Shown here: positions 1 to 6,307 of the stretch, piece by piece
Position numbering within the stretch: position 1 is the first letter of the stretch
Layout: each line of letters opens with the position of its first letter
Source: a bacterium
GTDB taxonomy: Bacteria; Vulcanimicrobiota; CADAWZ01
Reading direction: 5' to 3'
DNA: 9,025 bases
Assembly: GCA_024409025.1 (NCBI GenBank)
Contig: JAKSUM010000034.1
Location: 1-9,025, forward strand
The notes under the pieces: model-generated
Database searches by the model: none
Told to the model about the DNA's origin: nothing
What the model saw: only the letters and a program-made list of their open reading frames with translations
Made by a program: the position numbers and the translations under genes

Positions 1-1128
1 GGCGTAGGCCTCTGCAGAACAGAGCATATGTTCATGGAAACAGACAGACTCCCCGTCGTCCAGAAGATGATCATGGCTGCCGGAGATGCCGAATCCGGAA
101 AGAGAGTTCTTGACCGCCTCGAAAAGCAGCTTGAAGGCCTCGAAGAAGGCAAGGCTGCCGAAGTACAGGAAAAGATCGATGCCCAGAAGAAGAAAATGGA
201 AGGCGCATGGAATACCTACATGGATACCCTCAAGACCCTTCTCCCCATTCAGAGAGGCGATTTTGAAGGAATCCTCAAAGCCATGGAAGGCTGCTGGGTA
301 ATCATAAGGCTCCTCGATCCTCCGCTCCATGAATTCCTCCCCGATGCGGAAGAAGTTCTCGTCGACATCGTAAAGACAAAGACAAGAGCAGAATTCAAGC
401 CTCTTACGGAAGAAGAGACAGCAGAGCTCGCAAAGAAGGAAAAGCTCCTCGAGAAGCTTCGCAGCATGCATGAAGCCAATCCGATGCTCGGACTCAGAAT
501 GTGCCGCCTCGGAATCGTATATCCTGAAATCTACAAGATGCAGGTAAGGGCAATATTCGAAGCCGCCTGCAACCTTAAGAAGGAAGGCGTTGACGTAAAG
601 CCCGAAGTCATGATCCCTGGCGTAGGAATCATCGGCGAAATGCAGATCAACAGAGAGATGTGCGACAAGGTTGCTCATGAAGTAATGGCTGAAAAAGGCG
701 TTGAGGTCGAGTATAAGGTCGGAACGATGATTGAGCTCCCCAGAGCTGCCGTTATCGCCGGAAAGCTTGCTGAGCATGCCCAGTTCTTCTCATTCGGAAC
801 AAACGATCTCACTCAGACCACCTTCGGATACAGCCGTGACGATGTCGCAAAGACCTTCGTTCCCGTCTATATCGAGAAGGGCCTCCTCAAGGCTGATCCT
901 TTCCACCAGCTCGACAGAGAAGGCGTCGGAACCCTCATTAAGGGAGCCGTCAAGGCAGGCAGAGAGACCAATCCCGCCGTCGAAATCGGAATCTGCGGCG
1001 AACATGGCGGAGAGCCTTCATCAGTAGAGTTCTGCCACATTGCAGGCCTCAACTATGTCAGCTGCTCGCCTTACCGCGTGCCGATCGCCAGACTTGCTGC
1101 CGCTCAGGCGAAGGTAAACAACAAATAA
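1..1128 (+). CDS. ppdK: Pyruvate phosphate dikinase, C-terminal part (5' end outside window)
   Basis: Cytoplasmic enzyme interconverting pyruvate + ATP + Pi and PEP + AMP + PPi. The frame is open from base 1, so the gene starts upstream; 375 residues are visible, covering the C-terminal PEP/pyruvate-binding TIM barrel. Numbered from base 1, family signatures are GVGLCRTEHMF (1-11, Arg6), IRLLDPPLHEF (102-112, Arg103), MIELPRA (Glu245, metal ligand), GTNDLTQ (Asn268, Asp269) and GICGEHGG with the catalytic cysteine Cys332. The end SCSPYRVPIARLAAAQA is the normal PPDK C-terminus. Oddities: about 35 extra charged, helix-prone residues (about 30-75) between the RTEHMF segment and LLPIQRGDF; MEGCWVIIRLL where MDGLPVTIRLL is usual; and GLRMCRLG where GHRGCRLG is usual. 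Codon choice (ATC, CTC, AAG) looks optimised for high expression. Identity is very secure; PEP synthase is excluded by these PPDK-type motifs. Confidence 0.97.
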   Translation, partial: GVGLCRTEHMFMETDRLPVVQKMIMAAGDAESGKRVLDRLEKQLEGLEEGKAAEVQEKIDAQKKKMEGAWNTYMDTLKTLLPIQRGDFEGILKAMEGCWVIIRLLDPPLHEFLPDAEEVLVDIVKTKTRAEFKPLTEEETAELAKKEKLLEKLRSMHEANPMLGLRMCRLGIVYPEIYKMQVRAIFEAACNLKKEGVDVKPEVMIPGVGIIGEMQINREMCDKVAHEVMAEKGVEVEYKVGTMIELPRAAVIAGKLAEHAQFFSFGTNDLTQTTFGYSRDDVAKTFVPVYIEKGLLKADPFHQLDREGVGTLIKGAVKAGRETNPAVEIGICGEHGGEPSSVEFCHIAGLNYVSCSPYRVPIARLAAAQAKVNNK

Positions 1129-1141
1129 GCTTTTAGCTTTT

Positions 1142-1178
1142 AAAAAAAGCCCCCGGAATTTTTCCGGAGGCTTTTTTT
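1142..1178 (+). terminator. Rho-independent terminator of ppdK
   Basis: A stem of AAGCC..CCGGAA pairing with TTCCGG..GGCTT around a short T loop, flanked by seven A's before and seven T's after. It lies 13 bases past the ppdK stop and separates that gene from the NUDIX unit. The A/T flanks would also let it work on the other strand, but no gene approaches from that side. Confidence 0.9.
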
Positions 1179-1179
1179 C

Positions 1180-1208
1180 TTGCATTTTCATGCTGTTTGG
1201 TATATATT
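1180..1208 (+). promoter_or_regulatory. Candidate sigma70-type promoter for the NUDIX-TatD-ADPRH unit
   Basis: TTGCAT (1180-1185) and TATATT (1203-1208) are separated by 17 bases, just after the ppdK terminator and about 35 bases before the NUDIX start. The match to TTGACA/TATAAT is moderate, but position and spacing are ideal. The AT-rich surroundings make a chance match possible. Confidence 0.5.
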
Positions 1209-1233
1209 TTAATTGAATTTCATAAAAATTATT

Positions 1234-1238
1234 GGAGG
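1234..1238 (+). promoter_or_regulatory. Ribosome binding site that fixes the NUDIX start
   Basis: GGAGG lies five bases before the ATG at 1244. An in-frame TTG at 1232 would extend the protein by four residues, but that codon overlaps the ribosome binding site itself, so ATG 1244 is the start chosen. Confidence 0.85.
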
Positions 1239-1243
1239 TTTTA

Positions 1244-1744
1244 ATGAAGGATTTTTCTTACTGCCCTTTCTGCAGGGAAAAGATGGAGCATGTCATGATC
1301 GAGCATGAAGGAAGGGAGAGGAATGTATGCCCCAAATGCGGGTACATACAGTATCATAATCCGCTGCCTTCTGTCGGAATGCTTGTCATTAAGGACGGAA
1401 AATGTCTCTTAATAAAAAGAGGCAAGGCACCAGGCAAGGGTTCATGGGCCCCTCCGTCAGGATTTGTTGAGGTCGGAGAAACTCTTGAGGATGCGGCCGC
1501 AAGGGAGCTCAAGGAGGAGACCGGTCTTATTGCCCATGCCTCCGAGCTTATTGGGGCATATTGCGAGCCTAACGATGTCTACGGCTATGTTATAACGATA
1601 GTCTATCTCTGCGAGATTGACGGCGGTGAACTTATTGCCGGCGATGATGCGGAGGCCGCAGGCTACTTCGCTCTTGACGAGATGCCCGAGATGTTCTTCC
1701 CGTGCTTTGACAAAGCGATAAAAAGATATAGGGAAACGCATTAA
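1244..1744 (+). CDS. NUDIX hydrolase with N-terminal zinc ribbon
   Basis: A 166-residue cytoplasmic pyrophosphohydrolase. Cys7-x2-Cys10 and Cys29-x2-Cys32 form an N-terminal zinc ribbon (YCPFC...CPKCGYIQYHNP). The NUDIX box is complete at residues 73-95 and matches Gx5Ex7REUxEExGU (Gly73, Glu79, Arg87, Glu88, Glu91, Glu92, Gly94), so metal-dependent cleavage of an X-linked nucleoside diphosphate is expected. Zinc ribbon plus NUDIX resembles NudC (NADH pyrophosphatase), but the protein is shorter and lacks the NudC N-terminal domain; ADP-ribose, NADH or a similar dinucleotide are plausible substrates. It is the first gene of a three-gene unit: its TAA overlaps the next ATG by one base, so translation is probably coupled. 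Family assignment is secure; substrate is unknown. The adjacent ADP-ribosylglycohydrolase gene favours ADP-ribose, by inference only. Confidence 0.93.
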   Translation: MKDFSYCPFCREKMEHVMIEHEGRERNVCPKCGYIQYHNPLPSVGMLVIKDGKCLLIKRGKAPGKGSWAPPSGFVEVGETLEDAAARELKEETGLIAHASELIGAYCEPNDVYGYVITIVYLCEIDGGELIAGDDAEAAGYFALDEMPEMFFPCFDKAIKRYRETH

Positions 1745-2499
1745 TGCCTTATGATGTCCATGCCCATCTTGCATGCCTTTCAAAGGAGGAGACGTATGCC
1801 GCCTTTTCCTCCCCCTCCTCGCCCTCATTTCTGATTGCGTCCGCGCATTCGTTCGGCGATTATGAGGCATCCTTGGAAGCGCTAAAGGGGCGTCCTGAAT
1901 CAGGCGTTTCCGCAGGCGTGCATCCTATGGCTGCAGATGCGGATTCTCCTGAATGTATTTCTTTTCTCGAGGCTCTTCCGGATATCCTTAAGGGATGTGT
2001 GGCTCTTGGAGAGGCCGGATACGACATTCATCCCTCCAACAGGCCGATGGAGGAGCAGAGATTTTTTTTCCGCAAGCAGCTTGAATATGCAAAACGCCTG
2101 TCACTTCCTGTAATCATACACTGCAGGAATGCCTTTGAGGCTGTCTTTGAGGACATAAGGGAGCTAAAGCCCGATCTTCCGCTAATACTTCATGGATACA
2201 GCGGAGGCTTTAAATATCTGAATGACGCTTTACGGCTCGGATGCCATATTTCATTCGGACTTCCGCTATCATGGCCCGAGTCTTCAAAGCTCAGGCGCAT
2301 TGCCGCTATGCTTCCTGCTGAAAGGATTCTTACTGAGAGCGACAGCCCTTTTTGCTTCTCATACAGGGGCGGAGGAAGAAGCCTTCCAAATATGGTTGCC
2401 TCTGTTGAAGCTGCTGTTGCGGAGGCGAGGGGAATTTCTGCAGATGAGGCTGACGAATTGATCGCCGGCAATGTCAGGCGGATTTTTGGAATTCACTGA
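1744..2499 (+). CDS. TatD-family metal-dependent hydrolase
   Basis: A 251-residue amidohydrolase-fold protein of the TatD/YcfH type; known members are metal-dependent nucleases (3'-5' exonuclease activity in E. coli TatD) and length is typical. All expected metal ligands are visible: His6 and His8 in DVHAHL, Glu90 in GEAGYD (usually GEIGLD), His126 in PVIIHCR, His150 in HGYSGG (usually HCFSG) and Asp200 in TESDSPF. Further family signatures are GVHPM (58-62) and RFFFRKQLEYAKRLSLPV. The ATG shares its A with the TAA of the NUDIX gene (TAATG), indicating coupled translation; no other start is plausible. The variant motifs point to a divergent subfamily, so nuclease activity should not be assumed. 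The next gene begins 26 bases downstream. Confidence 0.9.
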   Translation: MPYDVHAHLACLSKEETYAAFSSPSSPSFLIASAHSFGDYEASLEALKGRPESGVSAGVHPMAADADSPECISFLEALPDILKGCVALGEAGYDIHPSNRPMEEQRFFFRKQLEYAKRLSLPVIIHCRNAFEAVFEDIRELKPDLPLILHGYSGGFKYLNDALRLGCHISFGLPLSWPESSKLRRIAAMLPAERILTESDSPFCFSYRGGGRSLPNMVASVEAAVAEARGISADEADELIAGNVRRIFGIH

Positions 2500-2525
2500 G
2501 GAAATGTTTTCAAAAGGATTTTATC

Positions 2526-3476
2526 ATGGAAATAACGGAAATAATGCTTTCAAGGGCTAAAGGCGTCCTTGCAGGACAGATTGCGGGCGATTCCCTTGGA
2601 AGCCTGGCTGAATTTCAGCCTGCCTGTGAAATAAGAAAGGCATATCCTAAGGGCGTCAGCCATCTTGTTGACGGAGGCGTATGGGGGCATGCGGCAGGGC
2701 AGCCTACCGATGATTCGGAGATGGCTTTGATGCTTGCGCGCTCCATTGCGGAGCATGGAGCGTTTCTTAAAGAAGAGGTTGCCAAGAGATACAGGTACTG
2801 GATCGGAACAAATCCGGATGATTACGGACACACGACGGCTCAGGCCCTTATATACGGCTCTCCTGTTGAAGAGAGTCAGGCTAACGGGGCTCTTATGAGA
2901 GTTAGTCCGATTGGTATTTTTGCGGCCTGCAGGAGCACGGATGAGGCTGAAAAGTATGCCATGGAGGATGCCTCCATTACTCATCCGAACAGGATATGCC
3001 TTGAAGCCAGCGCGCTTTTTGCGGAAACTATAGCCTATGCCGTCAGGACAGGGGCAGGGCCTTGTGAGTCGTTTGAGTTTCTTTCCTTCAGCTCGGAAAA
3101 ATTTTCTGAAGGAATACGGGAGATAGTCGCATCATCAGAGAGGCTTCCTGTTGATTTCATGAAGAACATGGGATGGGTCAGGATTGCGCTTCAGAATGCC
3201 CTGTATTATCTCAGGAACGCAATCAGTCCTGAGGATGCCGTTATTGCAACTGTAATGAGCGGAGGGGATACGGACACGAATGCCGCAATATGCGGCGCCC
3301 TGACAGGGGCATGCTGGGGGATTGAAGCATTCCCTGAACAGTGGATTAAATCCATACGGGCATGTACTCCTGAAAGAATAAGGCAGAAGGCGAGAAGACC
3401 GAGGCCTGCAGTGTTCAGTCCGAGCGACTTTGAGGAGCTTGCGGAGAAGCTTCTTTCTGCAGGCGCGAAGCTTTAG
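2526..3476 (+). CDS. ADP-ribosylglycohydrolase family protein (DraG/ARH type)
   Basis: A 316-residue, all-helical ADP-ribosylglycohydrolase-fold protein. Members remove ADP-ribose from proteins or other acceptors using two Mg ions. Visible signatures are GDSLG (21-25), the first metal motif PTDDSEMAL (Thr61, Asp62, Asp63), NGALMRVSPIG (120-130), the helix around ITHPN (151-155), and the second metal motif GGDTDTNAAICGALTGA (Asp248, Asp250, Thr251). Both metal sites are intact, so it should be active. AAGGA (2514-2518) lies seven bases before the ATG. It is the last gene of the NUDIX-TatD unit. No ADP-ribosyltransferase partner (such as DraT) is in the window, so the natural substrate is unknown. 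Some family members act on small molecules or nucleic acids rather than on nitrogenase reductase. The stop codon is followed after one base by a conspicuous hairpin. Confidence 0.93.
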   Translation: MEITEIMLSRAKGVLAGQIAGDSLGSLAEFQPACEIRKAYPKGVSHLVDGGVWGHAAGQPTDDSEMALMLARSIAEHGAFLKEEVAKRYRYWIGTNPDDYGHTTAQALIYGSPVEESQANGALMRVSPIGIFAACRSTDEAEKYAMEDASITHPNRICLEASALFAETIAYAVRTGAGPCESFEFLSFSSEKFSEGIREIVASSERLPVDFMKNMGWVRIALQNALYYLRNAISPEDAVIATVMSGGDTDTNAAICGALTGACWGIEAFPEQWIKSIRACTPERIRQKARRPRPAVFSPSDFEELAEKLLSAGAKL

Positions 3477-3477
3477 T

Positions 3478-3511
3478 TGACATGCTCCCCATTGCTAAAG
3501 CTGGGGAGGAC
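3478..3511 (+). repeat. Solitary hairpin resembling an IS200/IS605 (tnpB) end
   Basis: TTGACATGCTCCCC opens a hairpin: arms CTCCCCA (3485-3491) and TGGGGAG (3502-3508), an inner GC/GC pair and a TAAA loop (3496-3499), with TT bulged on the left. The layout TGACATGCTCCCC..CTAAAG..GGGGA is, from memory, like the terminal hairpin found at the right end of many IS605/tnpB elements. No transposase is near, so at most this is a remnant or a small non-autonomous element. It could equally be a simple mRNA 3' hairpin. Confidence 0.4.
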
Positions 3512-3526
3512 GGCAAATATTATAAA

Positions 3527-3560
3527 AAAAATCCTTCCGGATTAATCCGGAAGGATTTTT
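3527..3560. terminator. Bidirectional terminator between ADPRH and efp
   Basis: A perfect 34-base palindrome with 17-base arms centred on ATTAAT: A-run, TCCTTCCGG, then CCGGAAGGA, T-run. The A's on the left and T's on the right give a U-tail on both strands. It lies 50 bases after the glycohydrolase stop and 11 bases past the efp stop, so it can end both convergent transcripts. Confidence 0.92.
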
Positions 3561-3571
3561 GCTTTTCTTGG

Positions 3572-4129
3572 CTATACTCTCTTGAGGTACTGTCCGGTTC
3601 TTGTGTCGATCTGGAGCTTCTCGCCTTCTTCGATGAAGAGAGGAACCTGTATGACCGTTCCGGTTTCGAGCGTGGCAGGCTTGGAGCCGCCGGTTGCGGT
3701 GTCGCCTTTGAAGCCGGGCTCTGTCTGAGTTACTGTAAGCTCTACAAAGTTGGGGACTTCTACGCCGAGGGGGGTTGTGTCGTGGAACATGATGAAAACA
3801 TCCATTCCGTCGATGAGCCACTTCTTTGGATCTGCCACGAGGTCATCCTGCAGCTCGATCTGATCGAAGGATTCATTGTCCATGAATGTGTAAGTGTCAT
3901 CATTTGCATAGAGGAACTGCATGGATCTCTTTTCGATGTGGGCTTTTGTAAGCTTTTCGCCGGCCTTGAAGGTCTTTTCTACGCAGAATCCGGTTCTGAG
4001 GTTTTTCAGTTTTGTTCTAACGAATGCGGAGCCTTTTCCGGGTTTTACATGAAGGAACTCTACAACTGTCATGAGCTGGCCTTCGAGCTCGATGGTCATT
4101 CCGTTTTTAAAATCGTTTGATGTTATCAT
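3572..4129 (-). CDS. efp: Translation elongation factor P
   Basis: A 185-residue EF-P of normal length. EF-P binds between the P and E sites of stalled ribosomes and speeds peptide bond formation at polyproline stretches. It has the KOW-like N-domain (1-60) with the loop [12 protein letters not shown], the modifiable lysine being Lys32 at the tip. Two OB domains follow, with the family signature [28 protein letters not shown] (split: [10 protein letters not shown], then [18 protein letters not shown]) and a C-terminus of [12 protein letters not shown]. Lys32 and its flanks resemble Bacillus EF-P rather than the arginine-tipped type; no modification enzyme (EpmA/EpmB, EarP or YmfI) is in the window. 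An AAAGG stands eight bases before the ATG. It appears to be a single-gene unit with its promoter in the AT-rich divergent gap. Codons are biased (ATC, CTC, AGA), as in ppdK, fitting strong expression. Confidence 0.98.
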   Translation of the reverse strand: MITSNDFKNGMTIELEGQLMTVVEFLHVKPGKGSAFVRTKLKNLRTGFCVEKTFKAGEKLTKAHIEKRSMQFLYANDDTYTFMDNESFDQIELQDDLVADPKKWLIDGMDVFIMFHDTTPLGVEVPNFVELTVTQTEPGFKGDTATGGSKPATLETGTVIQVPLFIEEGEKLQIDTRTGQYLKRV

Positions 4130-4152
4130 GTTGTCTGCCTTTCAAAATACGG

Positions 4153-4182
4153 TTTCAAAATGATTTTATTAGACAATATATT
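4153..4182 (+). promoter_or_regulatory. Weak promoter candidate in the efp / PP2C-like divergent gap
   Basis: The 167-base gap 4130-4296 must hold promoters for both divergent genes. On the plus strand TTTCAA (4153-4158) and TATATT (4177-4182) are 18 bases apart, in the AT-rich half nearest efp; this would leave a leader of about 105 bases before ATG 4297. On the minus strand TAAAAT lies in the same AT-rich tract but has no good -35 partner. I see no riboswitch-like fold; nothing else in the gap is recognisable. Confidence 0.25.
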
Positions 4183-4296
4183 ATTATTTACCTTTTTGAG
4201 ATCGGATTTTCCTTCCTGCCAATCTGTTTTTTTCAAAAGGGAAAACTGTTCAGATGCTGAATCTAAAGACAGAGATGCAAATAAGCGGAGAATACT

Positions 4297-5826
4297 ATGG
4301 ACAAGCCTAAGGAAAAAAGCAAGCTTAAAATAAGAATAGAGAGCAGGACGAGCGCTCTTTCGTCCAGCGTCTCAAAGGGCCAGACGGCCAGCTATCTTGA
4401 CATGAAGAATTCGCCCGGAACATGGGCACATTCCGTACTTTCCATGGCTGAATCCAAAAGCAGCGACATAAATATATGCAATCAGGTTCTTGCCACTGTA
4501 AAAAGGGCGTTTCATTCCGATTATTTTTCAGACATGAAGGAAGGGGATCCTGACAGCGAATACTTCCATGCAAAGACGACCGGCCTTTTTACGGACATAA
4601 ACAGCGAGCTTGTCGCGCTGAGGAATCAGGGGATTAATTCCGAATGCTCCCTCTGCTTCTCAATGCAGAGAAGAAATAATCTTTATATTGCATTGTCCGG
4701 AAGCATAAACATCCTTCTCATAAGGGATAAGATAATCTACAGCCTGCTTGCAAAGGACAAGATTTTTGCGGAGATAAATGTCAATCCTTACAAGAAAAAC
4801 ACGAGCTCGATAACTCTCGGCTCTTCGATTATTCCCGTAGTCAATACATACAGGCTTCAGATTGAGCCGGGCGACACTGTTTTTATCGTATCGGAGGGGG
4901 TGACAAATGCGCTTACTCCAAAGAAGATACTTACCGGATTTGTAAAGCCCGGAGGCTTTGACAAGAATTTTTCCGATCTTGCGGACAGGGCAGGAGCAAA
5001 GAATCCCGACAGGAACGTCTCAATAATTGCTCTTGCCGCCGAATCCATAGACTCTGCTCAGACTACAAAGCCACTGTTTGCCCATCAGCTTCTTAAATCA
5101 ATAGTCTTGAAGAAAAACAAGACCATTGCTGAGCTTCCCCCAATATTTCCGCCGTCAATATCAGATTCCGAGGAGCTTGAGATAAAGAGGGACAAGAGGG
5201 ATTACTTTAATACGTCCGGAGGTACCCCTCTCATTGAGCGTGGGGAGGAGATTCCTGAGTCTCTTAAGATGGCGATAGGCGTGCTGGCTGTTCTTCTTAC
5301 GATAACGATAGGCGTGTTTCTTTTCTCGGAGTATTTCTGCTTCTCATCGCCGGTATACAATGCCAACTGGTCCTTCAGGTCCACCGCAAGGCTTTCGGCT
5401 TTGATATGGAACAAGATTCAGGTGCCGCCGGAGGAAATGTCCGATTACAAGTTCAATTACAGATCCGACAAGAAGGGCGAGCTTGAGATTCTGTCTTCGG
5501 AAAGTCTTTGCAATGCGGATCTCACTGTCTATTCAGGAGTCCCTATATCCGTCCAGTCGTCTCAGAGCATAAATTCCATAACTGAGAACCAGATAACTTT
5601 AGAGAAGGACAGGGTTCTGATAAACACGAATCTCTGCACTACTGTCGACAGGATAGTCATATCGGATAGGACTGTGGATCCTGAAGGGGACGACTATTAC
5701 AAGATGTCCCTGAAGATAAACAGAATAAAAGGGCCTATAAGGGTGATATGCGCCCCTATGAGGTCTTTGAGGGAGATAAATCTCAGCCTGTCTCCTGCTA
5801 AGGACAGCAAGAAAGTAAAAAAATAA
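4297..5826 (+). CDS. Membrane-anchored PP2C-like protein, probable pseudophosphatase
   Basis: A 509-residue protein with a cytoplasmic region (1-323), one membrane helix (about 325-345, MAIGVLAVLLTITIGVFLF) and a beta-rich, presumably extracytoplasmic tail (347-509) ending in lysines. Residues about 95-250 follow the PP2C/PPM order: a helix ending INSELVALRN; strands CSLCFSMQRRNNLYIALSGS and INILLIRDKIIYSLL, where active enzymes have the GDSR..L.R pattern; then IEPGDTVFIVSEGVTNALTPKKI (split after SEGV), where they have pGD..lL.SDGL; and NPDRNVSIIALAA, where they have DN(I/V)t..v. The metal-binding aspartates are thus replaced (GD to GS at 135-136, SDG to SEG at 199-201, DN to DR at 238-239), and neither the N-terminal R..NED nor the DGMGG motif is visible. 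Loss of catalysis is therefore inferred. GGAG (4287-4290) is six bases before the ATG. It is a single-gene unit facing a STAS gene. The PP2C assignment rests on pattern matching. Confidence 0.65.
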   Translation: MDKPKEKSKLKIRIESRTSALSSSVSKGQTASYLDMKNSPGTWAHSVLSMAESKSSDINICNQVLATVKRAFHSDYFSDMKEGDPDSEYFHAKTTGLFTDINSELVALRNQGINSECSLCFSMQRRNNLYIALSGSINILLIRDKIIYSLLAKDKIFAEINVNPYKKNTSSITLGSSIIPVVNTYRLQIEPGDTVFIVSEGVTNALTPKKILTGFVKPGGFDKNFSDLADRAGAKNPDRNVSIIALAAESIDSAQTTKPLFAHQLLKSIVLKKNKTIAELPPIFPPSISDSEELEIKRDKRDYFNTSGGTPLIERGEEIPESLKMAIGVLAVLLTITIGVFLFSEYFCFSSPVYNANWSFRSTARLSALIWNKIQVPPEEMSDYKFNYRSDKKGELEILSSESLCNADLTVYSGVPISVQSSQSINSITENQITLEKDRVLINTNLCTTVDRIVISDRTVDPEGDDYYKMSLKINRIKGPIRVICAPMRSLREINLSLSPAKDSKKVKK

Positions 5827-5834
5827 ATAGATGA

Positions 5835-5876
5835 AAAATCGGCTGGTGCGGACTTTTTTCCGCACCAGCCGATTTT
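5835..5876. terminator. Bidirectional terminator between PP2C-like and STAS genes
   Basis: Perfect 18-base arms (AAAATCGGCTGGTGCGGA at 5835-5852 and its complement at 5859-5876) enclose a CTTTTT loop. It lies eight bases after the PP2C-like stop and eight bases from the STAS stop, so it serves both converging genes. The long GC-rich stem makes this the strongest hairpin in the window. Confidence 0.92.
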
Positions 5877-5884
5877 GCTATGCC

Positions 5885-6214
5885 TTATTCTTCCGTTTGG
5901 GGTTCAAAATCGGACAGCAGCTCATCATAGCCTGCTATCTCAAGGATTTTCCTTATCTGATCGGCTTTTGATTCTATCGTCAGGGAGCCGTCCTTTTCAT
6001 AAACCGCATCAAGGGCCTTTTCCATTGCCTTTATGCATGATGAGGAGATATAATCCGCATCGTCAAGATTGAGTATTATATCCGAGCATCCGGATTCAAT
6101 AAGAGACTCCAACTCCTTGGAGAATTTTATTGAGCTTGATAAGCACAGCGAGCCAGAGGCTTTCAGTATTCCTTCCGTTTTGGAGGTTTTTTCATGATAA
6201 AATGATGCTTCCAT
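5885..6214 (-). CDS. STAS-domain protein, anti-sigma-factor-antagonist-like
   Basis: A 109-residue single-domain soluble protein with the STAS pattern: strands GILKASGSLCLSSS (15-28), a helix with FSKELESLIESG, then DIILNLDDADYISSSCIKAMEKAL (45-68, split at ISSS), matching the D(L)s.v.yiDSSGl.al core of SpoIIAA/RsbV proteins. In that family the serine of DSSG is phosphorylated by an anti-sigma kinase and dephosphorylated by a PPM phosphatase. Here the motif reads S57-S58-S59-C60, so a phosphorylatable serine remains but the aspartate and glycine are replaced. The C-terminal part, SKADQIRKILEIAGYDELL, fits the usual last helix region. AAGG lies nine bases before the ATG. Its 3' end converges on the PP2C-like gene; no sigma factor or anti-sigma kinase is in the window. 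Partner and target are unknown. Confidence 0.8.
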   Translation of the reverse strand: MEASFYHEKTSKTEGILKASGSLCLSSSIKFSKELESLIESGCSDIILNLDDADYISSSCIKAMEKALDAVYEKDGSLTIESKADQIRKILEIAGYDELLSDFEPQTEE

Positions 6215-6264
6215 TGGTTTTAGCCTTCCGTTTTTCTTCTTTGTCTATTCTTTTTGACAGACAG

Positions 6265-6294
6265 AAAAAAAAGCCTGTCAGAAGACAGGCTTTT
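6265..6294 (-). terminator. Terminator of the hydG-hydF operon
   Basis: On the minus strand, 11-base arms AAAAGCCTGTC / GACAGGCTTTT around a four-base loop (TTCT) are followed by a T run. It lies 13 bases past the stop of the small cysteine protein and about 50 bases upstream of the STAS start, so it isolates the operon from the STAS gene. Confidence 0.9.
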
Positions 6295-6307
6295 GCGTAA
6301 ATGCCTT

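Noticed and set aside
1232..1243. TTG at 1232 as start of the NUDIX gene
   Set aside because: The codon overlaps the GGAGG ribosome binding site that serves ATG 1244; the four extra residues add nothing to the family match.
2550..2984. Minus-strand open frame of 144 codons within the ADP-ribosylglycohydrolase gene
   Set aside because: It covers both conserved metal-motif regions of a certain gene on the other strand and shows no domain of its own.
3482..4120. Long plus-strand open frame (212 codons) opposite efp
   Set aside because: It is the antisense of a clear, full-length EF-P, starts within the hairpin and terminator region, has no ribosome binding site and matches no family.
4250..4272. 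Short inverted repeat TTCAG-ATG-CTGAA upstream of the PP2C-like gene
   Set aside because: Five-base arms with a three-base loop are expected by chance and no second copy is seen; not enough for an operator call.
6254..6259. TTGACA on the plus strand as a promoter -35 element
   Set aside because: It reads straight into the 3' end of the hyd operon on the wrong strand, with no -10 at proper distance and no plus-strand gene downstream.
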